Shown here one piece after another: positions 1-11,211 of a DNA stretch of 64,000 bases. The position numbers were made by a program, and so were the translations under genes. The notes below the pieces were generated by a model. That model ran no database searches. It was not told the DNA's origin and saw only the letters and a program-made list of their open reading frames with translations. Origin of the DNA: Stenocarpella maydis. Lineage: Eukaryota; Ascomycota; Sordariomycetes; Diaporthales; Diaporthaceae. The stretch covers positions 154,506 to 218,505 of the forward strand of contig NQMI01000040.1 in assembly GCA_002270565.1 (NCBI GenBank), read 5' to 3'. The stretch's first letter is position 1. Each line of letters opens with the position of its first letter.

Positions 1-1
1 G

Positions 2-1178
2 TCATTCGGCGGCGTTGGCAAGGTGGTCGGGACGGCTGTGGGCGGACCTGCCATGGGCCTCATCTTTGGCGAGTTCCTGGGCTGGGGCCAGACCATCTTC
101 CAGATCTTCGTCATGGGTAGCCATCTTTTGACCTGGACCATTGCTATGAACACACGTGAGCGCTTCCCCTCATGTCAAAGTGGCCCGGGAGGAGCAACTC
201 ACTGCCATATATGGGGCTATTTTGACTCGGCAATCTTGATTCTGCCGTGTCTCAGCAGCTGACTCTGATGCTGCAGTGACCAACAGCTCCCAGTGCACCG
301 TCATGTGGGCTGGGATCGGGCTGGTTGTCTTCTGGGTCTTCAACATCCCGCGCAACCTGAACATCGCGTCGTACCTGTCGGTTGCGTCCTCGCTGTCCAT
401 CTTCTCGGCGGTGATCGTCACCGTGGTTGACGTGGCCATCGAGAAACCCATCGGCTCGACATCGCTGGACGTCGCCAACCAGCTCGGATTCACAGGGGCT
501 TTCCTATCGGTGACCAACATCGCCATCGCCTTCTGCTCGCACTCTTGCTTCTTCAGCGTCATCTCGGAGCTAGACATCAAGACGGACTGGCCCAAGGCGC
601 TGTTCATGCTGCAGTCCCTCGACACGGCGCTGTACATCGTCGCGGCGGTTGTGGTCTACGTATATGTAGGGCCCGACGTGCCGTCCCCCGCGCTCTCGGC
701 AGCTGGCTCGATTGTGGTGAGGAAGGTCATCTGGGGCATCGCACTGCCCACCATCGTGATTGCCGGTGTCATCTACGGACACGTCGCGGCCAAGTACATC
801 TTCACACGGGTCTTTGGCAAGACGCGACACGTGCACAAGAGCACGCTGGTCGGGAACGCTGGGTGGCTCTGCGTCGGCCTGTCGATCTGGATCATCTCGT
901 TTGTCATCGCGGAGTCGATCCCCGTCTTCAACAGCCTCCTGAGCCTGATCTGTGCGCTGTTCGTGAGCTGGTTCTCGTACGGAGTGCCGGGCATCATGTG
1001 GCTATTCCTCTACCGCGGCCAGTACTACAGCAACTGGAAGATGGCCCTGGGGCTCGTGTCCAACGTCATGCTGGTCGTCGTGGGCTTTATGCTCTGTGCC
1101 CTGGGGCTGTGGAGCACGATTGACAGCCTGGCGAGCAACAGCACAAACACGCCGTGGACCTGTGCCAGCAACGCATAG
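2..1178 (+). CDS. AAAP-family amino acid permease, 3' part (5' end off window)
   Basis: Secondary amino-acid transporter of the AAAP/Aa_trans family, related in layout to the neutral/aromatic amino-acid permeases of filamentous fungi such as Neurospora Mtr; it would act in the plasma membrane. Two exons are visible. The first runs from the window edge to 155. A 121-base intron (156-276, GTGAGC...CAG) follows, and exon 2 runs 277-1178. Joining them gives ...MNT-L-TNSSQ... in one frame. The protein has regularly spaced hydrophobic segments (about nine in the visible part), small-residue-rich first helices (GTAVGGPAMG), and a hydrophilic N-glycosylatable tail ending in CASNA. The start codon and first helices lie upstream of the window. 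The substrate cannot be decided from sequence alone. Confidence 0.85.
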
Positions 1179-2404
1179 GCGGGCGTCGTGATTTTGTGTA
1201 TATATCGAGTTATCCGAGTTGAATTAGAAAATAATAGTGAGCATTTGTCCGGCACAGAGGACCAATGACTTGGAGGGCAGCCGTGATACGAGCCGGATAG
1301 GCCCGACCCGCCTCCGGGCACCACCATGCCGGGGACCGCATCATGTGAGAAATTTCGGCGGGCTGTACAGCGGCTGCACGAGGTGCATGTCGCATAACGG
1401 ACGGGTTGAGGCATTAGACTGGTGGCGGGTCTGCCCGTGGTGACGGAATACATGGTACCTAGCCTCATGGCTGGCCAGAACGGCCACTTATAATCAGGAC
1501 GGTGGTGGTGACCCGCTGCCAGGGCTAGTCGATGGAACCCTTGAGCCCCTATTTCTACACCACCTAGGCTAGGTATACAGCAGATCACACTTCCCCAGTC
1601 ACGAGAGAGTGCACGCCCACCACCCTCCCCCCCCCAAAAAAAAAAAAACGGCTCTAGCGTTCTGCAGCCCAGCGTTGTGGTAGTGGGGGGCCTGCACACA
1701 CACAGGCCCCCGATTGGTTGGACCCTTCCTTCGGGACTCTGCAAGTGCCCTGAGGACAGAAAGGCAATCGTGCGTGATCTCCCTGGGGGTCCTCGAGGTT
1801 TGCCATGTGATTGTTGATTCATGGCCGATTCAACCTTCGAAGCCCATCCTGACGTCCCATCTATCTACCGCCTCTCATCATCCAGCACCCAGCGCCCGGC
1901 ACCCGGCACCACAGGGTCATCCATTCATTTCATCTGCTCTTTATTTATCTAATGCATACCTAGTTCCGTCCTATGTGCTCCCTCCCTACGTCCCGTCGGT
2001 CCCTGATGATCTGTCTCTTCTTCCTCGCTGCCTCGTCGTAGCTCCCCTTCTTTTCTCTCCCCTCATCTTGGGCCGCCCAGAAAGACCTAAGATTAGTGGC
2101 ACGCACGGCCACATGGCTCGCTCACCAGAGCCCCCAACTCCAATCAGATCCAACATTAAAAGCCCAGCTACGACCTCGCCGTCCATAACCCTCAGCGCCC
2201 TTCGATAGCTGGCGTTTCCGCCCTCAGCAACGGCCCTAGGAATCCATCCATGCGCAGCCGAGCCAGCTCCCGAAACCAAACAGCGATCTGACAAGCCCGT
2301 ATCCGACGTCGCATATCTCGCTATCCTGGGCAGACCGCGCTCTTCTTCAGACCTCGTCCCACGCCTTCGTGCCTATTCAACGATAGACCTAGTTCCTGCC
2401 AGCC
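1179..2404. other. Intergenic region, no gene seen
   Basis: About 1.2 kb between two plus-strand genes. It contains a C-run followed by an A-run near 1627-1648 and a pyrimidine-rich stretch (about 1860-2060) that probably belongs to the promoter/5' UTR of the downstream transporter. Longer open frames here are low-complexity and resemble no family I know. Confidence 0.6.
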
Positions 2405-3895
2405 ATGGGAGACACCCGGAAGTCAGCCCTGCGTGAAGGGTCCACCTCGGGGAAGCCGCTGCTCCACAAGCACAAGCATCGAGACTCCAACCTGCCCTCG
2501 GTCGACGACTTCGAGCATGATGGTTACGACCGTGGGCGCTCCCAACACAATGGCTATTCCGGGCTTCCCGAGCGACATAGCTCCCCGCGCCTCTCGACCG
2601 CATCCTCCCGCCCGAGATCTAGACACAGCCAGGCGTCCGGGAGCGGTGCCGGCATTACTCGGCACCCTTCATTCTCCAGGCGAAGTACGCTGCGGAGCCA
2701 ATCGCCAAGCACGAATGCCCGCCTCGCCGCCCGTAAAAAATATACATACGCCGCTGTCTTCCTCATACTCGCCCTCGTATCCTTCTGCGTGCAGACTGAA
2801 CTGGGCGCATACGTACAAAATGAGCTAGGATGGAACAAGGCGTACTGCATGCTGTACCTGACACACGGCAGCTGGATCATCCTGTGGCCGACCCAGCTGC
2901 TTATACTGCGCCTCCAAAAGCGCGACATGCCCTGGAGTGTCTTCTGGAGCAAGCACGTCTGGCTCTGCCGGACCACGGCGCAGATGGTCGAGGCTAAGAC
3001 GCTGGAAGTCCCCCATCACCATTCGGCACGCAGCCCCGTGCGCTACATGCTCGCCACGACCGCCATGGTCACGAGCGCACTCACCGTGGCCGGCCTGAGC
3101 TGGTACATAGCCGTGGACATGACGACACCATCAGACCTTACCGCCATCTACAACTGCTCCGCCTTCTTCGCATATGTCTTCTCCGTGCCGCTGCTTAAGG
3201 AGCCCCTACGCCTGGACAAGAGCTTCGCCGTCATCATCGCCATCATAGGCGTGCTGATTGTCGCCTATGGCGACTCCAAGCCCACGGATGAGGGGGCTGA
3301 CGCCAACAACCGCTTCCTCGGCAACATCATCATTGGCGTCGGCTCGGTCCTTTACGGCCTCTACGAAGTCCTGTACAAGCGTTTCGCCTGCCCGCCTGAG
3401 GGCTGCAGCCCCAGCAGGGGCATGGTGTTCGCGAACCTTGTCGGCAGTTTGATCGGCAGCTTCACGCTCTTCGTCCTGTGGTTCCCGCTGCCCATCCTCC
3501 ACGTTCTCGGCATCGAGAGGTTTGCGCTACCCACCGGCGCGACCGCCTTCTGGCTCTTCGTGTCCGTGGTCATGAACGCGACTTTCGCCGGGTCGTTCCT
3601 CGTGCTCATCAGCCTGACATCCCCCGTGCTGAGCTCGGTGGCCTCCCTGCTGACCATCTTCATCGTGGCGCTGAGCGACTGGTTCCTCACCGGCGAGCCG
3701 CTCAGCTTCGCGGCCATCGTGGGCGGCATCATGATCATTGTCGCCTTCCTCATGCTTAGCGTTAGCACGTGGCGCGAGATCCAGGAAGAAGAGAGGAAGA
3801 AGAGCGTAGAATTCGACGAGGCCGACGTCGAGCCGGACGAGGAGGATGACGACGACGAGAGCGATAAGGCTAGCCTGGTGAGCAATCACGGCTAG
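2405..3895 (+). CDS. DMT/EamA-superfamily transporter (YML018C/Thi74-like)
   Basis: A 496-residue, single-exon drug/metabolite-transporter-superfamily protein. Residues 1 to about 110 are a hydrophilic Ser/Arg/His-rich cytosolic extension. About ten hydrophobic segments follow (YTYAAVFLILALVSFCVQTELG begins the first). The second half carries the EamA-like features YNCSAFFAYVFSVPLLKEPL and FIVALSDWFLTGEPLSF, the paired 'E-P-L' ends of transmembrane segments typical of this superfamily. The C-terminus is very acidic (EDDDDESDK) and may be a sorting or regulatory tail. Yeast relatives YML018C and THI74 sit in vacuolar or mitochondrial membranes; the substrate here is unknown. The start is the first ATG of a long in-frame run and gives the usual extension. 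Confidence 0.87.
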   Translation: MGDTRKSALREGSTSGKPLLHKHKHRDSNLPSVDDFEHDGYDRGRSQHNGYSGLPERHSSPRLSTASSRPRSRHSQASGSGAGITRHPSFSRRSTLRSQSPSTNARLAARKKYTYAAVFLILALVSFCVQTELGAYVQNELGWNKAYCMLYLTHGSWIILWPTQLLILRLQKRDMPWSVFWSKHVWLCRTTAQMVEAKTLEVPHHHSARSPVRYMLATTAMVTSALTVAGLSWYIAVDMTTPSDLTAIYNCSAFFAYVFSVPLLKEPLRLDKSFAVIIAIIGVLIVAYGDSKPTDEGADANNRFLGNIIIGVGSVLYGLYEVLYKRFACPPEGCSPSRGMVFANLVGSLIGSFTLFVLWFPLPILHVLGIERFALPTGATAFWLFVSVVMNATFAGSFLVLISLTSPVLSSVASLLTIFIVALSDWFLTGEPLSFAAIVGGIMIIVAFLMLSVSTWREIQEEERKKSVEFDEADVEPDEEDDDDESDKASLVSNHG

Positions 3896-4678
3896 GAACG
3901 GGGCTGGCAGCTCGCCGGCGTGGGACGTTGCCCCGCTGCCTAGATTTCCTGAGCCTTGATGGGTTGTCTTTTTGGATAACCTGGGTCTGATGAAGGCGTT
4001 TTAGGTATGGTCAACATTGTTAATAGACGCCAGTTGGGCACCACGAGGGACCTTTCAGGACGACTTTGCGTCTCGGGACTGCGCTTTTGAACCCCATGTA
4101 TTTTGATGGGTTTATTGGATGATTCTGTTATATGTGCGTGAGCATGAAGCGCGATACCCTTGGATGGCATCTATGGGTTGTTTTTATCATCGCGACGGTG
4201 GCTCGGCGTTCGGTATCAGTTGACTGGGCTGGATTGGGGATCTATATAGCTGGGCCAGATCCTACAGCACAGTCAAACTACACGCATATCATGTTCTACA
4301 CTCCCGACGGTACCATGGAAAGGTTGCTACCTTGATTGATCCTGAAGGGACGCCCTGGGCAGATCCAGCCGGCTCAAATGAGCACAAGGGATCAAACACG
4401 AGTTGAGGTGGAATGTTGGTCCTGCCACTCGCAGGCACACAAGAGCGTAGGTAAAGGTTTTTGAACCTTATGCTGTGCTTATATCCTATTGGACTGTCTT
4501 ATTCGGAATGCGTCTTTCAACCCCCGGGTCTGTTCCCAAACAATACCGGTATGAACTCCATCGTATGCCCATTTTTGCAACCTCTTCAGACCATATCATG
4601 GCCAATAACCATCCCATACTTCTTGTCTGATCAACAGTACTATAGTCTATGTACAACGGAAAGGAGGGCCCCAACGCC
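3896..4678. other. Convergent intergenic region
   Basis: This separates the 3' ends of the DMT transporter (plus) and the DHA1 transporter (minus). It should hold both terminators. I see no gene; the short frames are unsupported. Confidence 0.6.
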
Positions 4679-6628
4679 CTAAAACACACTCGCCCTGCTC
4701 CATTTGCTCCTGGCCCTGATCCTCCTTCCAAATGCATAGAAGACAAACGGCACGGGGATCAACAGAGTCGCAAAGCCGGCGAAGATGCTCTGGCCCGGGC
4801 CCGGGCCCAGGGTGCGGTAAAGCGGGCTGATGGCCAGCGGCAAGCCCGCTGCGAATATCGAGCGCAAGAAGGTATTTGCAGCAACACTGCTGGCGGCGTT
4901 GATCTTGAAAGTATCGACGAGGTAGTTCAGCGCCGCCTGGAAGATGGTGTTGAAGCCGCAGCCCATCAGGTACAGGCCGAGGACGGGCGCGATCCAGGGG
5001 GCGCTCTTCGGCTCCGCGGTCCACGCCGTGACGAACTGTCCGCCGGCGAACAAGACACTACCAAGCATCATCGGCGGCAACCGCTTCTCGGGGATGGCCC
5101 TCTGTCCGGCTCTGTCGTAGGCCTTGTTGTACTGGAGCTGGTTGAGGATGTTCAGCGCCGCGCCCGTGACACAGCCGAGGGTGATGGCCAGAAAGGGCAG
5201 CTCGCTCTGAAGGAGGTTCCAGCCCCTTATCTCGCCGAAGATGTAAGGGATGGCGCCCAGCTGCATATATAGGATACCGTAGCAGAAGGAGGCATAGAGG
5301 GCCATCAGGAAGCATATGGGCGTACAGAGCAGCTGGATGGGCCTGACGAGAAACTTCCTAGCGAGCTCGGTGATGGTCACGTCCCATTCCTCGAACTTGG
5401 CGTGCAGCGCCCAGTTCCCAGACTCGTGTCTCAGCCGTTTCGCCTTGTTGACCAGCAGAGCAGGCGGGTATGTCTCGTCAATGAAGGTGACTGCGTTTAC
5501 GAGGATCAGGATCTGCAAAATGCCAGTGAGATACATGGCCCACCTCCAGCCCAGCTCCGGGACCTGAACCACGGCGGCAGAGACGATAGGGCCAATGGTT
5601 GGGCCGCCAACGACGGCGAGGGCGTAGCCTGCCATGGCTATGCCCCTGTATGCGGGCGAGTATAGGTCGCCCAGGACACCGCCTGTGTTGGTCACCGGGG
5701 CCGAGGCGAAGAAGGCACAGAAGAAGCGCGTGATCATGACGGTCTGGATGTCCTTGGCCGTAGCCGTGCCGAACGTGAAGCAGGATGCGACAAACATTGG
5801 GGTCAGAACCGCGGGCCGCCGTCCAAACACCTCTGAGAGCGGCGCCCAGAGCAAGGGCCCCAGGCCAAACCCCAGCAGGAAGATTGTGGTCCCCAAAACC
5901 GCGACCTGGGAGCTGATGTGGAACTCGCCGGCGACCTGGGACGCACCCGGCGAGTACGCGGACGATGCCCACGTGGCCGACATTGTCACGAGGCCGTAGA
6001 GGAGTGTGGTGGTGACCTTCCTCTGCGTAGGCCAGTTCAGGGGCTTGTACGGGTCGTCCGGGCCGTCGAAGTCGACCAGGCTCGCCTCTGACGTCTTCTG
6101 GTGAGCGAGGGGGTGCGTGAACTCGCATGTGGCCGGCCTCGACCGGAGCCTGGCGATGACTACCTCGCGCCGGGAGACAGTCTGGTAGAGTGACAGGCCG
6201 GTGGCGGTGGCGCCCAGGGCGGTGCTGTCCTGCCGGCTCCTGCTCCGTCGCGCCCAGCTCGGTCGCATCTCCAGCTGGCAGGGTCTGTGGCCATCGTGGT
6301 GGTCTTTCTCGCTGGGGTCATTGCAGTCCTCGTCCTCGCCATCGGTGGTGTCGTGGCTGCTGTCGGTACCTGAGCCGGACTGGCCGTGCCGGGACGCGAC
6401 ATGCTCATCAGGGCGCCGGTGATAGTGGTGTGGATCGTTGCCATTCTTTTCGTCCTCTTCATGGTCCAGGCCGTCTTGGTGGGAAATCGAACCAGCCAGG
6501 GGCTCTGTGCTGGATCTCTCTGGTGATTGTCTGGGCTTCTCCCCTGGCGTGGACGGAGGTGTCGACGAGTGAGCTCGGGCACTTGTGTCGGGGGTGGTGG
6601 CCACCCGAGGCACCTTGGATTTATCCAT
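4679..6628 (-). CDS. MFS transporter, DHA1 drug:H+ antiporter type
   Basis: A single-exon, 649-residue major-facilitator protein. The first 190 or so residues are a hydrophilic, Ser/Thr/His-rich cytosolic tail. The 12-helix core starts after the motif DDPYKPLNWP, which marks fungal DHA1 carriers of the polyamine/fluconazole-resistance group. Motif A is clear (GPLLWAPLSEVFGRRPA), and TM4-5 carries GGVLGDLYSPAYRGIAMAGYA and GGPTIGP, as in antiporters. A family-typical central loop (ESGNWALHAKFEEWDVTITELARKFLVRP) joins the halves. It is likely a plasma-membrane exporter of small toxic or secondary metabolites, driven by the proton gradient. The substrate is not predictable. The start at 6628 gives a complete tail, but later in-frame methionines exist. 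Confidence 0.88.
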   Translation of the reverse strand: MDKSKVPRVATTPDTSARAHSSTPPSTPGEKPRQSPERSSTEPLAGSISHQDGLDHEEDEKNGNDPHHYHRRPDEHVASRHGQSGSGTDSSHDTTDGEDEDCNDPSEKDHHDGHRPCQLEMRPSWARRSRSRQDSTALGATATGLSLYQTVSRREVVIARLRSRPATCEFTHPLAHQKTSEASLVDFDGPDDPYKPLNWPTQRKVTTTLLYGLVTMSATWASSAYSPGASQVAGEFHISSQVAVLGTTIFLLGFGLGPLLWAPLSEVFGRRPAVLTPMFVASCFTFGTATAKDIQTVMITRFFCAFFASAPVTNTGGVLGDLYSPAYRGIAMAGYALAVVGGPTIGPIVSAAVVQVPELGWRWAMYLTGILQILILVNAVTFIDETYPPALLVNKAKRLRHESGNWALHAKFEEWDVTITELARKFLVRPIQLLCTPICFLMALYASFCYGILYMQLGAIPYIFGEIRGWNLLQSELPFLAITLGCVTGAALNILNQLQYNKAYDRAGQRAIPEKRLPPMMLGSVLFAGGQFVTAWTAEPKSAPWIAPVLGLYLMGCGFNTIFQAALNYLVDTFKINAASSVAANTFLRSIFAAGLPLAISPLYRTLGPGPGQSIFAGFATLLIPVPFVFYAFGRRIRARSKWSRASVF

Positions 6629-7010
6629 TTCCTCAGGTCAGAGGACTGCTTGGCAGTCAACAAATCTATGCAAGGGACCGAGTATAGGATATAGTTGATA
6701 TTCCAGGCTATTGACGGACGGATAGGGTTACACAATATGATACTGCCATGAGGTCAAATCAGCACCTGTCGAGATGTTGTAAGCGGGGACAAGCTATACT
6801 TTTTGTCGAAATATCTAGAAACAGGAATAGAACGCATGTGAGGAGAAACTTCATTTTTTACTTGGTTAAAAAGAAAGGGAAAAAAGAGTCGTCGAACCCT
6901 TCCCTGGATCGAATTCTGCCTTCTCCCCCCCCCCCCAGTTAGTACTGCTATGTACAGTAGCAGCTCGGAGGCACTCCGGCCTGTTTCTACGGATTTCGGG
7001 CGACTTGGAG

Positions 7011-7018
7011 TGACGTCA
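7011..7018. promoter_or_regulatory. CRE-like palindrome TGACGTCA
   Basis: A perfect 8-base palindrome, the consensus for CREB/ATF-type bZIP dimers. It sits in the divergent intergenic region about 380 bases upstream of the MFS start. A single 8-mer can occur by chance, so function is only suggested. Confidence 0.3.
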
Positions 7019-7128
7019 CCCGCCCATGACAGCCTCTTGACACATCGTCAAAACGGGCCAGAGCAACACGTGGAGCCGACCCGGCACCGATTTGTCAATT
7101 GGTAATCGTCACACTTCCTCGCCACAGC

Positions 7129-7182
7129 GGCAGAGAGGCAGAGAGGCAGAGAGGCAGAGAGGCAGAGAGGCAGAGAGGCAGA
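7129..7182. repeat. Tandem repeat, 8-bp unit GGCAGAGA
   Basis: Six perfect GGCAGAGA units followed by a seventh imperfect one (GGCAGA, then C). The repeat is purine-rich on the plus strand and lies in the divergent promoter region. Confidence 0.9.
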
Positions 7183-7867
7183 CAGCAGTTCACGGCCCGT
7201 TCTTTTTGGTCTTCACTTTACCAGCTGCATGCAACACACACATGCACCCGGAGTGGGTCGTGACGGGCCTGGCTGCCTGGCAACTAGGAAAACACGTGTA
7301 AGCCAGCTCTATCGCCTGCAGATATCATACAGCTATCATCATGGGTCGCCTGTTCTGTTCTTTCTTGAAATCAGATCCTATTTCCGCCCGAGACTCGCAA
7401 ATCATGACAGCCGAGACGCGCCTCTGCGCCCTTCAGAAGCAATGTGGCTGTCGCCAAGACTCTCCATCATTCGTCCACTTCTATGCCTTCTAATTCCTTC
7501 TGCCGCCGAACCCACACCCCCCGATTCCTGCCAGGCGTGTTGGTGCTCTGGGTCTCTCTTGCGCTTCTCCTCCTGGCTTGGCCAACAGGCTCACTCCCAT
7601 GCGATATATCTGTAAATCATCCCGCTCCTGGCAGTAGCTGTGGAGGCCACGGTCAAGGTCCGGGCTGTGCAGTGTCTCCCTTGCCGAATGCCGGCATAAG
7701 AGAAAGTGTCGGCATAAGAGAGAAAGCAGAAAGATAATGGTGACCGATGGTTTGCAGTTGTTGTGTCTGCAAGGTCTTCTCATACTATAAAATAACTCGT
7801 CCGCATCAGAACGCCTAATAAATCGTGCGACGTGATACGCGGAACAACATATTCCATCACATTGAAC

Positions 7868-8890
7868 ATGTCTCTGCACCACTTCAAGGATCTTGGAGAC
7901 GGTGTCTGGCTGTACAAGCCTCGAGACAGTGACCAAGGCCATGGTACCAACGACTCAGTACAACATGTTCAACCGGCTCATGCCAGCGGAAAGGGATACC
8001 CTCCGGCTCTCATTATTCTGTGCACGTGGCTGGGAGGAGCGACCGCGAAACGTATCGAGAAGTATACTCAGGGCTACCACCGTCTCTGGCCCGGTTCCAG
8101 AATTCTTCTCATCCGTACCACCCTTGGCGAATACCTCGTTCGGAGCAACAAGTCCCTGCGTAGGAAGCTTCGCCCCGCATATCGCGAGATCAGGAGGCTG
8201 GGGGCCCAAGGACAAGACCAAGACAGTTCCATGAGCGGTCCAGACCACGGGCAGATCATTCTCCATATCTACTCACAGGGCGGCGGTAATACTGCGACCC
8301 AGCTAGTCAAGTCCATGAATGCCATGTTGGCTACGCTGGGCCAGGAGAAACCACTCCCGTTGAGACAAATCGTTCTTGACAGTTTCCCCGGCGAACCTGG
8401 CATATACAGCACTTTTTCGGCCGGTGCGCGCTCATTACCAGACACCAGTATCGTGCGGCCCTTAGGTGCTGCCATCTTGTTCATCTTGGCCGCGGGCTTG
8501 GCGGGTATGGAAGCCACCGGGCTCAGGACGCCTCTGGCCAGGAGTATGCGCTCGCAACTGAACGATGCAGAGATATTCCCGGCTATAGCTTCCAGGCTGT
8601 ATCTGACCTCAGAGGCGGACAGTATCGTGGGCTCTCGCGACGTTGAGCAACACCGAGACGAAGCTGTTGCCAAGGGTCTCACGGCAGACATCCTGCGGTT
8701 TCGACAAGCAGGACACTGCTCTCTTGTGTTGGAGGGCGATACCGCGTATTGGGATGCGATCGCTTCGGTATGGAATAGGGGTGCAACTCCCCGTCATGCG
8801 CAGAGTAGAGGAGATTGTGAAACCAGTGCGGTGCCACAATCCACCTCGGCATCTGCAAAACCTTGCAGTTGGGCGAGGAGTCGGATATAA
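7868..8890 (+). CDS. DUF829 / TMEM53-PaxU-type alpha/beta hydrolase-like protein
   Basis: A protein of about 340 residues from the ATG at 7868 (MSLHHFKDLGDGVWLYKP); an upstream in-frame ATG at 7832 is less likely because family members begin close to this point. It has the DUF829 order of motifs: beta-strand plus ALIILCTWLGG, the nucleophile elbow HIYSQGGGN (Ser in S-Q-G-G), LDSFPGEPG, a hydrophobic stretch (AAILFILAAGLAG), RLYLTSEADSIVGSRDVEQH with the acid, and the late FRQAGHCSLVLEGD with the His. Family members include fungal PaxU, encoded in the paxilline indole-diterpene cluster, and animal nuclear-envelope TMEM53; the enzymatic activity is unknown. The last 45 residues are Ser/Arg-rich and not conserved, so a missed 3' intron is possible. 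Confidence 0.75.
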   Translation: MSLHHFKDLGDGVWLYKPRDSDQGHGTNDSVQHVQPAHASGKGYPPALIILCTWLGGATAKRIEKYTQGYHRLWPGSRILLIRTTLGEYLVRSNKSLRRKLRPAYREIRRLGAQGQDQDSSMSGPDHGQIILHIYSQGGGNTATQLVKSMNAMLATLGQEKPLPLRQIVLDSFPGEPGIYSTFSAGARSLPDTSIVRPLGAAILFILAAGLAGMEATGLRTPLARSMRSQLNDAEIFPAIASRLYLTSEADSIVGSRDVEQHRDEAVAKGLTADILRFRQAGHCSLVLEGDTAYWDAIASVWNRGATPRHAQSRGDCETSAVPQSTSASAKPCSWARSRI

Positions 8891-9030
8891 ATCGAGGACA
8901 TCTCAGGTATTAAATGGCATAAAACAAAACCTGCACCCACGGAGGGCCGTGCTGTGCCAAGGAGTTCTTGTATCAGTCAGGGTTCCAAGGTTTGCTCGGC
9001 CGGCCTGATTTGGTACATGTTTAGCTATAA

Positions 9031-11211
9031 TCAGAAACTACACTCCGCTCCGCCGACGGTGAGGAAGTCAAAGTCCACGCCCTCCTCAGCTTGGTTAACA
9101 TGGCGCTCATATAGTCCTCTGTATCCCCTCGTTGGCCTCCTCCTCACATCGGCCGGCCCCCTGCCCTCTTTGCTGCCATCAAGCCTCTCTCTTCTATCCG
9201 CTATTCTCGCTCGTATCTCTTCGTCACTCAACTCTACCTCCAGCCTCCTATTCTCAACATCACAGTTGATAATGTCCCCATCCCTCACAATACCTAGCAC
9301 GCTTTCCGGCAGCGCCGCCTCGGGCGAGATGTGCAGCACGATGCTCCCTCCAGCCGTCCCGGACATGCGACCATCGCTCAGGCGCAGCATGTCTCTGACG
9401 CCCTTCTCGCCGAGCTTCCGCGGAATGGGGACCAGCCCAGCCTCGGGCATGCCCGGATCCAAGAAGCCGATGGGGCCAATACCCTGCAGTACCAGAACGC
9501 TGTCCTCATCGACGTCCAAGGCCGGGTCGTCGATCCTCGCGGCGAGGTCCGCGGGGCCGGCGAACACCACCGCCCGCCCGCGGTGGGAGAGCAGGCGCCG
9601 GTACTTGCTGGCGCTCGCCTTTATGACCGCGCCGTTGGGGGCCAGGTTCCCGCGCAGCACGCAGAGCGACGATGCCGGGTACAATGGGCTGTCGAGAGGC
9701 CGCACGATTTGCTGCGAGAAGGGGAACGGCCTGAACGGGGTCGAGTCCAGCTCCTCGCCTAGTGTCCTGCCCGTGACCGTCAGTGCCTCAAGCCTGAGCA
9801 GTGGGCGCAGCGCATGCAGCAGGGCCAGCATTCCGCCTGCGTTGTGGAAGTCGGTCATGTAGTTGTCGCCGCTGGGCTTGAGATCAACAAGCAGGGGTGT
9901 CTTGCGGCCGATGTCGTCGATGGTCTGGAGTGATATCTTGTCCGCGACGTCGGGGTGGCGCTTTGCAGTGGCGATGAGGTGGACTATCCCGTTGGTCGAC
10001 CCGCCGATCGCCTGTAGGACCGTGATGGCATTATGGAAGGACGCCTCGCTCAGGACATTGGTGAGCGTCAGGGGCTGGCGGCGCCTCGGCTGATGGATGC
10101 TGCGGCCGCCACGGCCCTCCTGCCCGTCTCCTCGGCGACGCGGAGCCGGGCACTCGAGACGGCCGCCGCGGTTGCGCCCCCTCGCGGGTCCATCAGCCCA
10201 AGGGCGGCCGTGACACACGCCATCGTCGATGCGGTGCCCATGACGCCGCAGGTCCCAGCGCTCGGCGCGAGCTCCTCGTTCAGCTCTGATATCTCCTCGA
10301 TGTCGATCTCGCCCCCGCGGTAGGCTGCCCAGTTGTTCCTGCAGTCCGTGCAGGCGCCGATGCGCTGTCCCCTGGAGCTGCCAGCCAACATCGGACCTGT
10401 GATCAGGGGCAGGACCGGCTTGCCCGAGGAAATGCCTCCCATGATCTGGGCTGGGACTGTCTTGTCGCATCCTACTCTGAATCAGTACAGCGCCTGATTT
10501 TAGCATCGCAGCATCTCACCGCAAGCAAGACGTCAGTGAGCCCTGCACAACAAAACAGAGCAGGCCTTACCCCCTATAACAATACACGCATCGACGGGCT
10601 GTGCCTTGATCATCTCCTCGGTGTCCATGCTCATCAGGTTCCTCAAGAACATGCTCGTGGGCGCCGAGAAGCTCTCATGGATGGAGATGGTGGGAAACTC
10701 CAGGGCCAGGCCTCCACTGAGCTGAACGCCTCTCTTGGCCGCCTCCATGAGCTGTGGTACATTCGCATGGCACTGCAGCGTTTGGAGTCAGCCGTCAAGG
10801 AACCGGGGCAGAACTTGCAGTCGCACATGGCGAGGACAAGGCCACAGAGTGCCCCGTAGCTTTGAGACATGGGCTAGAGGAAGGCTGTCCAGGCTGCCTT
10901 GTCAAGGGCCAACATTGCATCCAGAAGCTGCTTACGGGATTGAAGGCGGAGTAGGTATTGATGATGCCCACGATCGGCCGCGATAGTGCATCTTCGCTGT
11001 ATCCAAGGGCCTTGATGAACACTTTTCTCAGAAACAGTGCAAAGTGAGGGTCTCCGTAATTGGGCAGGCCCTGCCTCATCCCCGCGACAGGCTGGATGGG
11101 CCGGTTGAGGTTATAGTCGGCAAGGTGGTCCGGGATGGTCTTGGTCCCCTCACCTGGGCTGGTGTCCACGGGGGTCTTTAGACACGTGCTTGCTTCGTTT
11201 TTGTCTGCCAT
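9031..11211 (-). pseudogene. IlvD/Edd-family dehydratase, three exons, frameshifted
   Basis: Dihydroxy-acid or sugar-acid dehydratase, an Fe-S enzyme that turns 2,3-dihydroxy acids into 2-keto acids. My model is: exon 1 11211-10936, intron 10935-10773 (GTAAGC...CTGCAG), exon 2 10772-10571, intron 10570-10472 (GTAAGG...GTAG), exon 3 10471-9031. The first two introns are in phase and restore family sequence (NP|CHANVPQLM; IGG|CDKT). All three cluster cysteines are present: NP-C-H, GG-C-DKT and GT-C-GVMGTASTMA, as is GACTDCRNN. Within exon 3 the reading frame changes by one base between about 10140 and 10070. Upstream, ...GRRAVAAAASIS reads in one frame. Downstream, LTLTNVLSEASFHNAI...IGGSTNG reads in another. 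Family homology continues on both sides. The joined length would be about 639 residues, normal for the family. It is either a recent pseudogene or a one-base sequencing error. The downstream half keeps SDGRMSGT and the C-terminal domain. Confidence 0.8.

Larger units (their letters stand above)
6629..7867. other. Divergent intergenic region
   Basis: This lies between the 5' ends of the minus-strand MFS gene and the plus-strand DUF829 gene, so it is probably a shared regulatory region. It holds a C-run at about 6928-6937, a TGACGTCA palindrome (CRE-like, bZIP-type site) at 7011-7018, and an 8-bp tandem repeat at 7129-7182. No gene is supported. Confidence 0.55.

Noticed and set aside
1025..1822. 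265-codon minus-strand frame
   Set aside because: It overlaps the permease 3' end and then runs through low-complexity spacer containing poly-Phe/Gly from C and A runs; no family resemblance.
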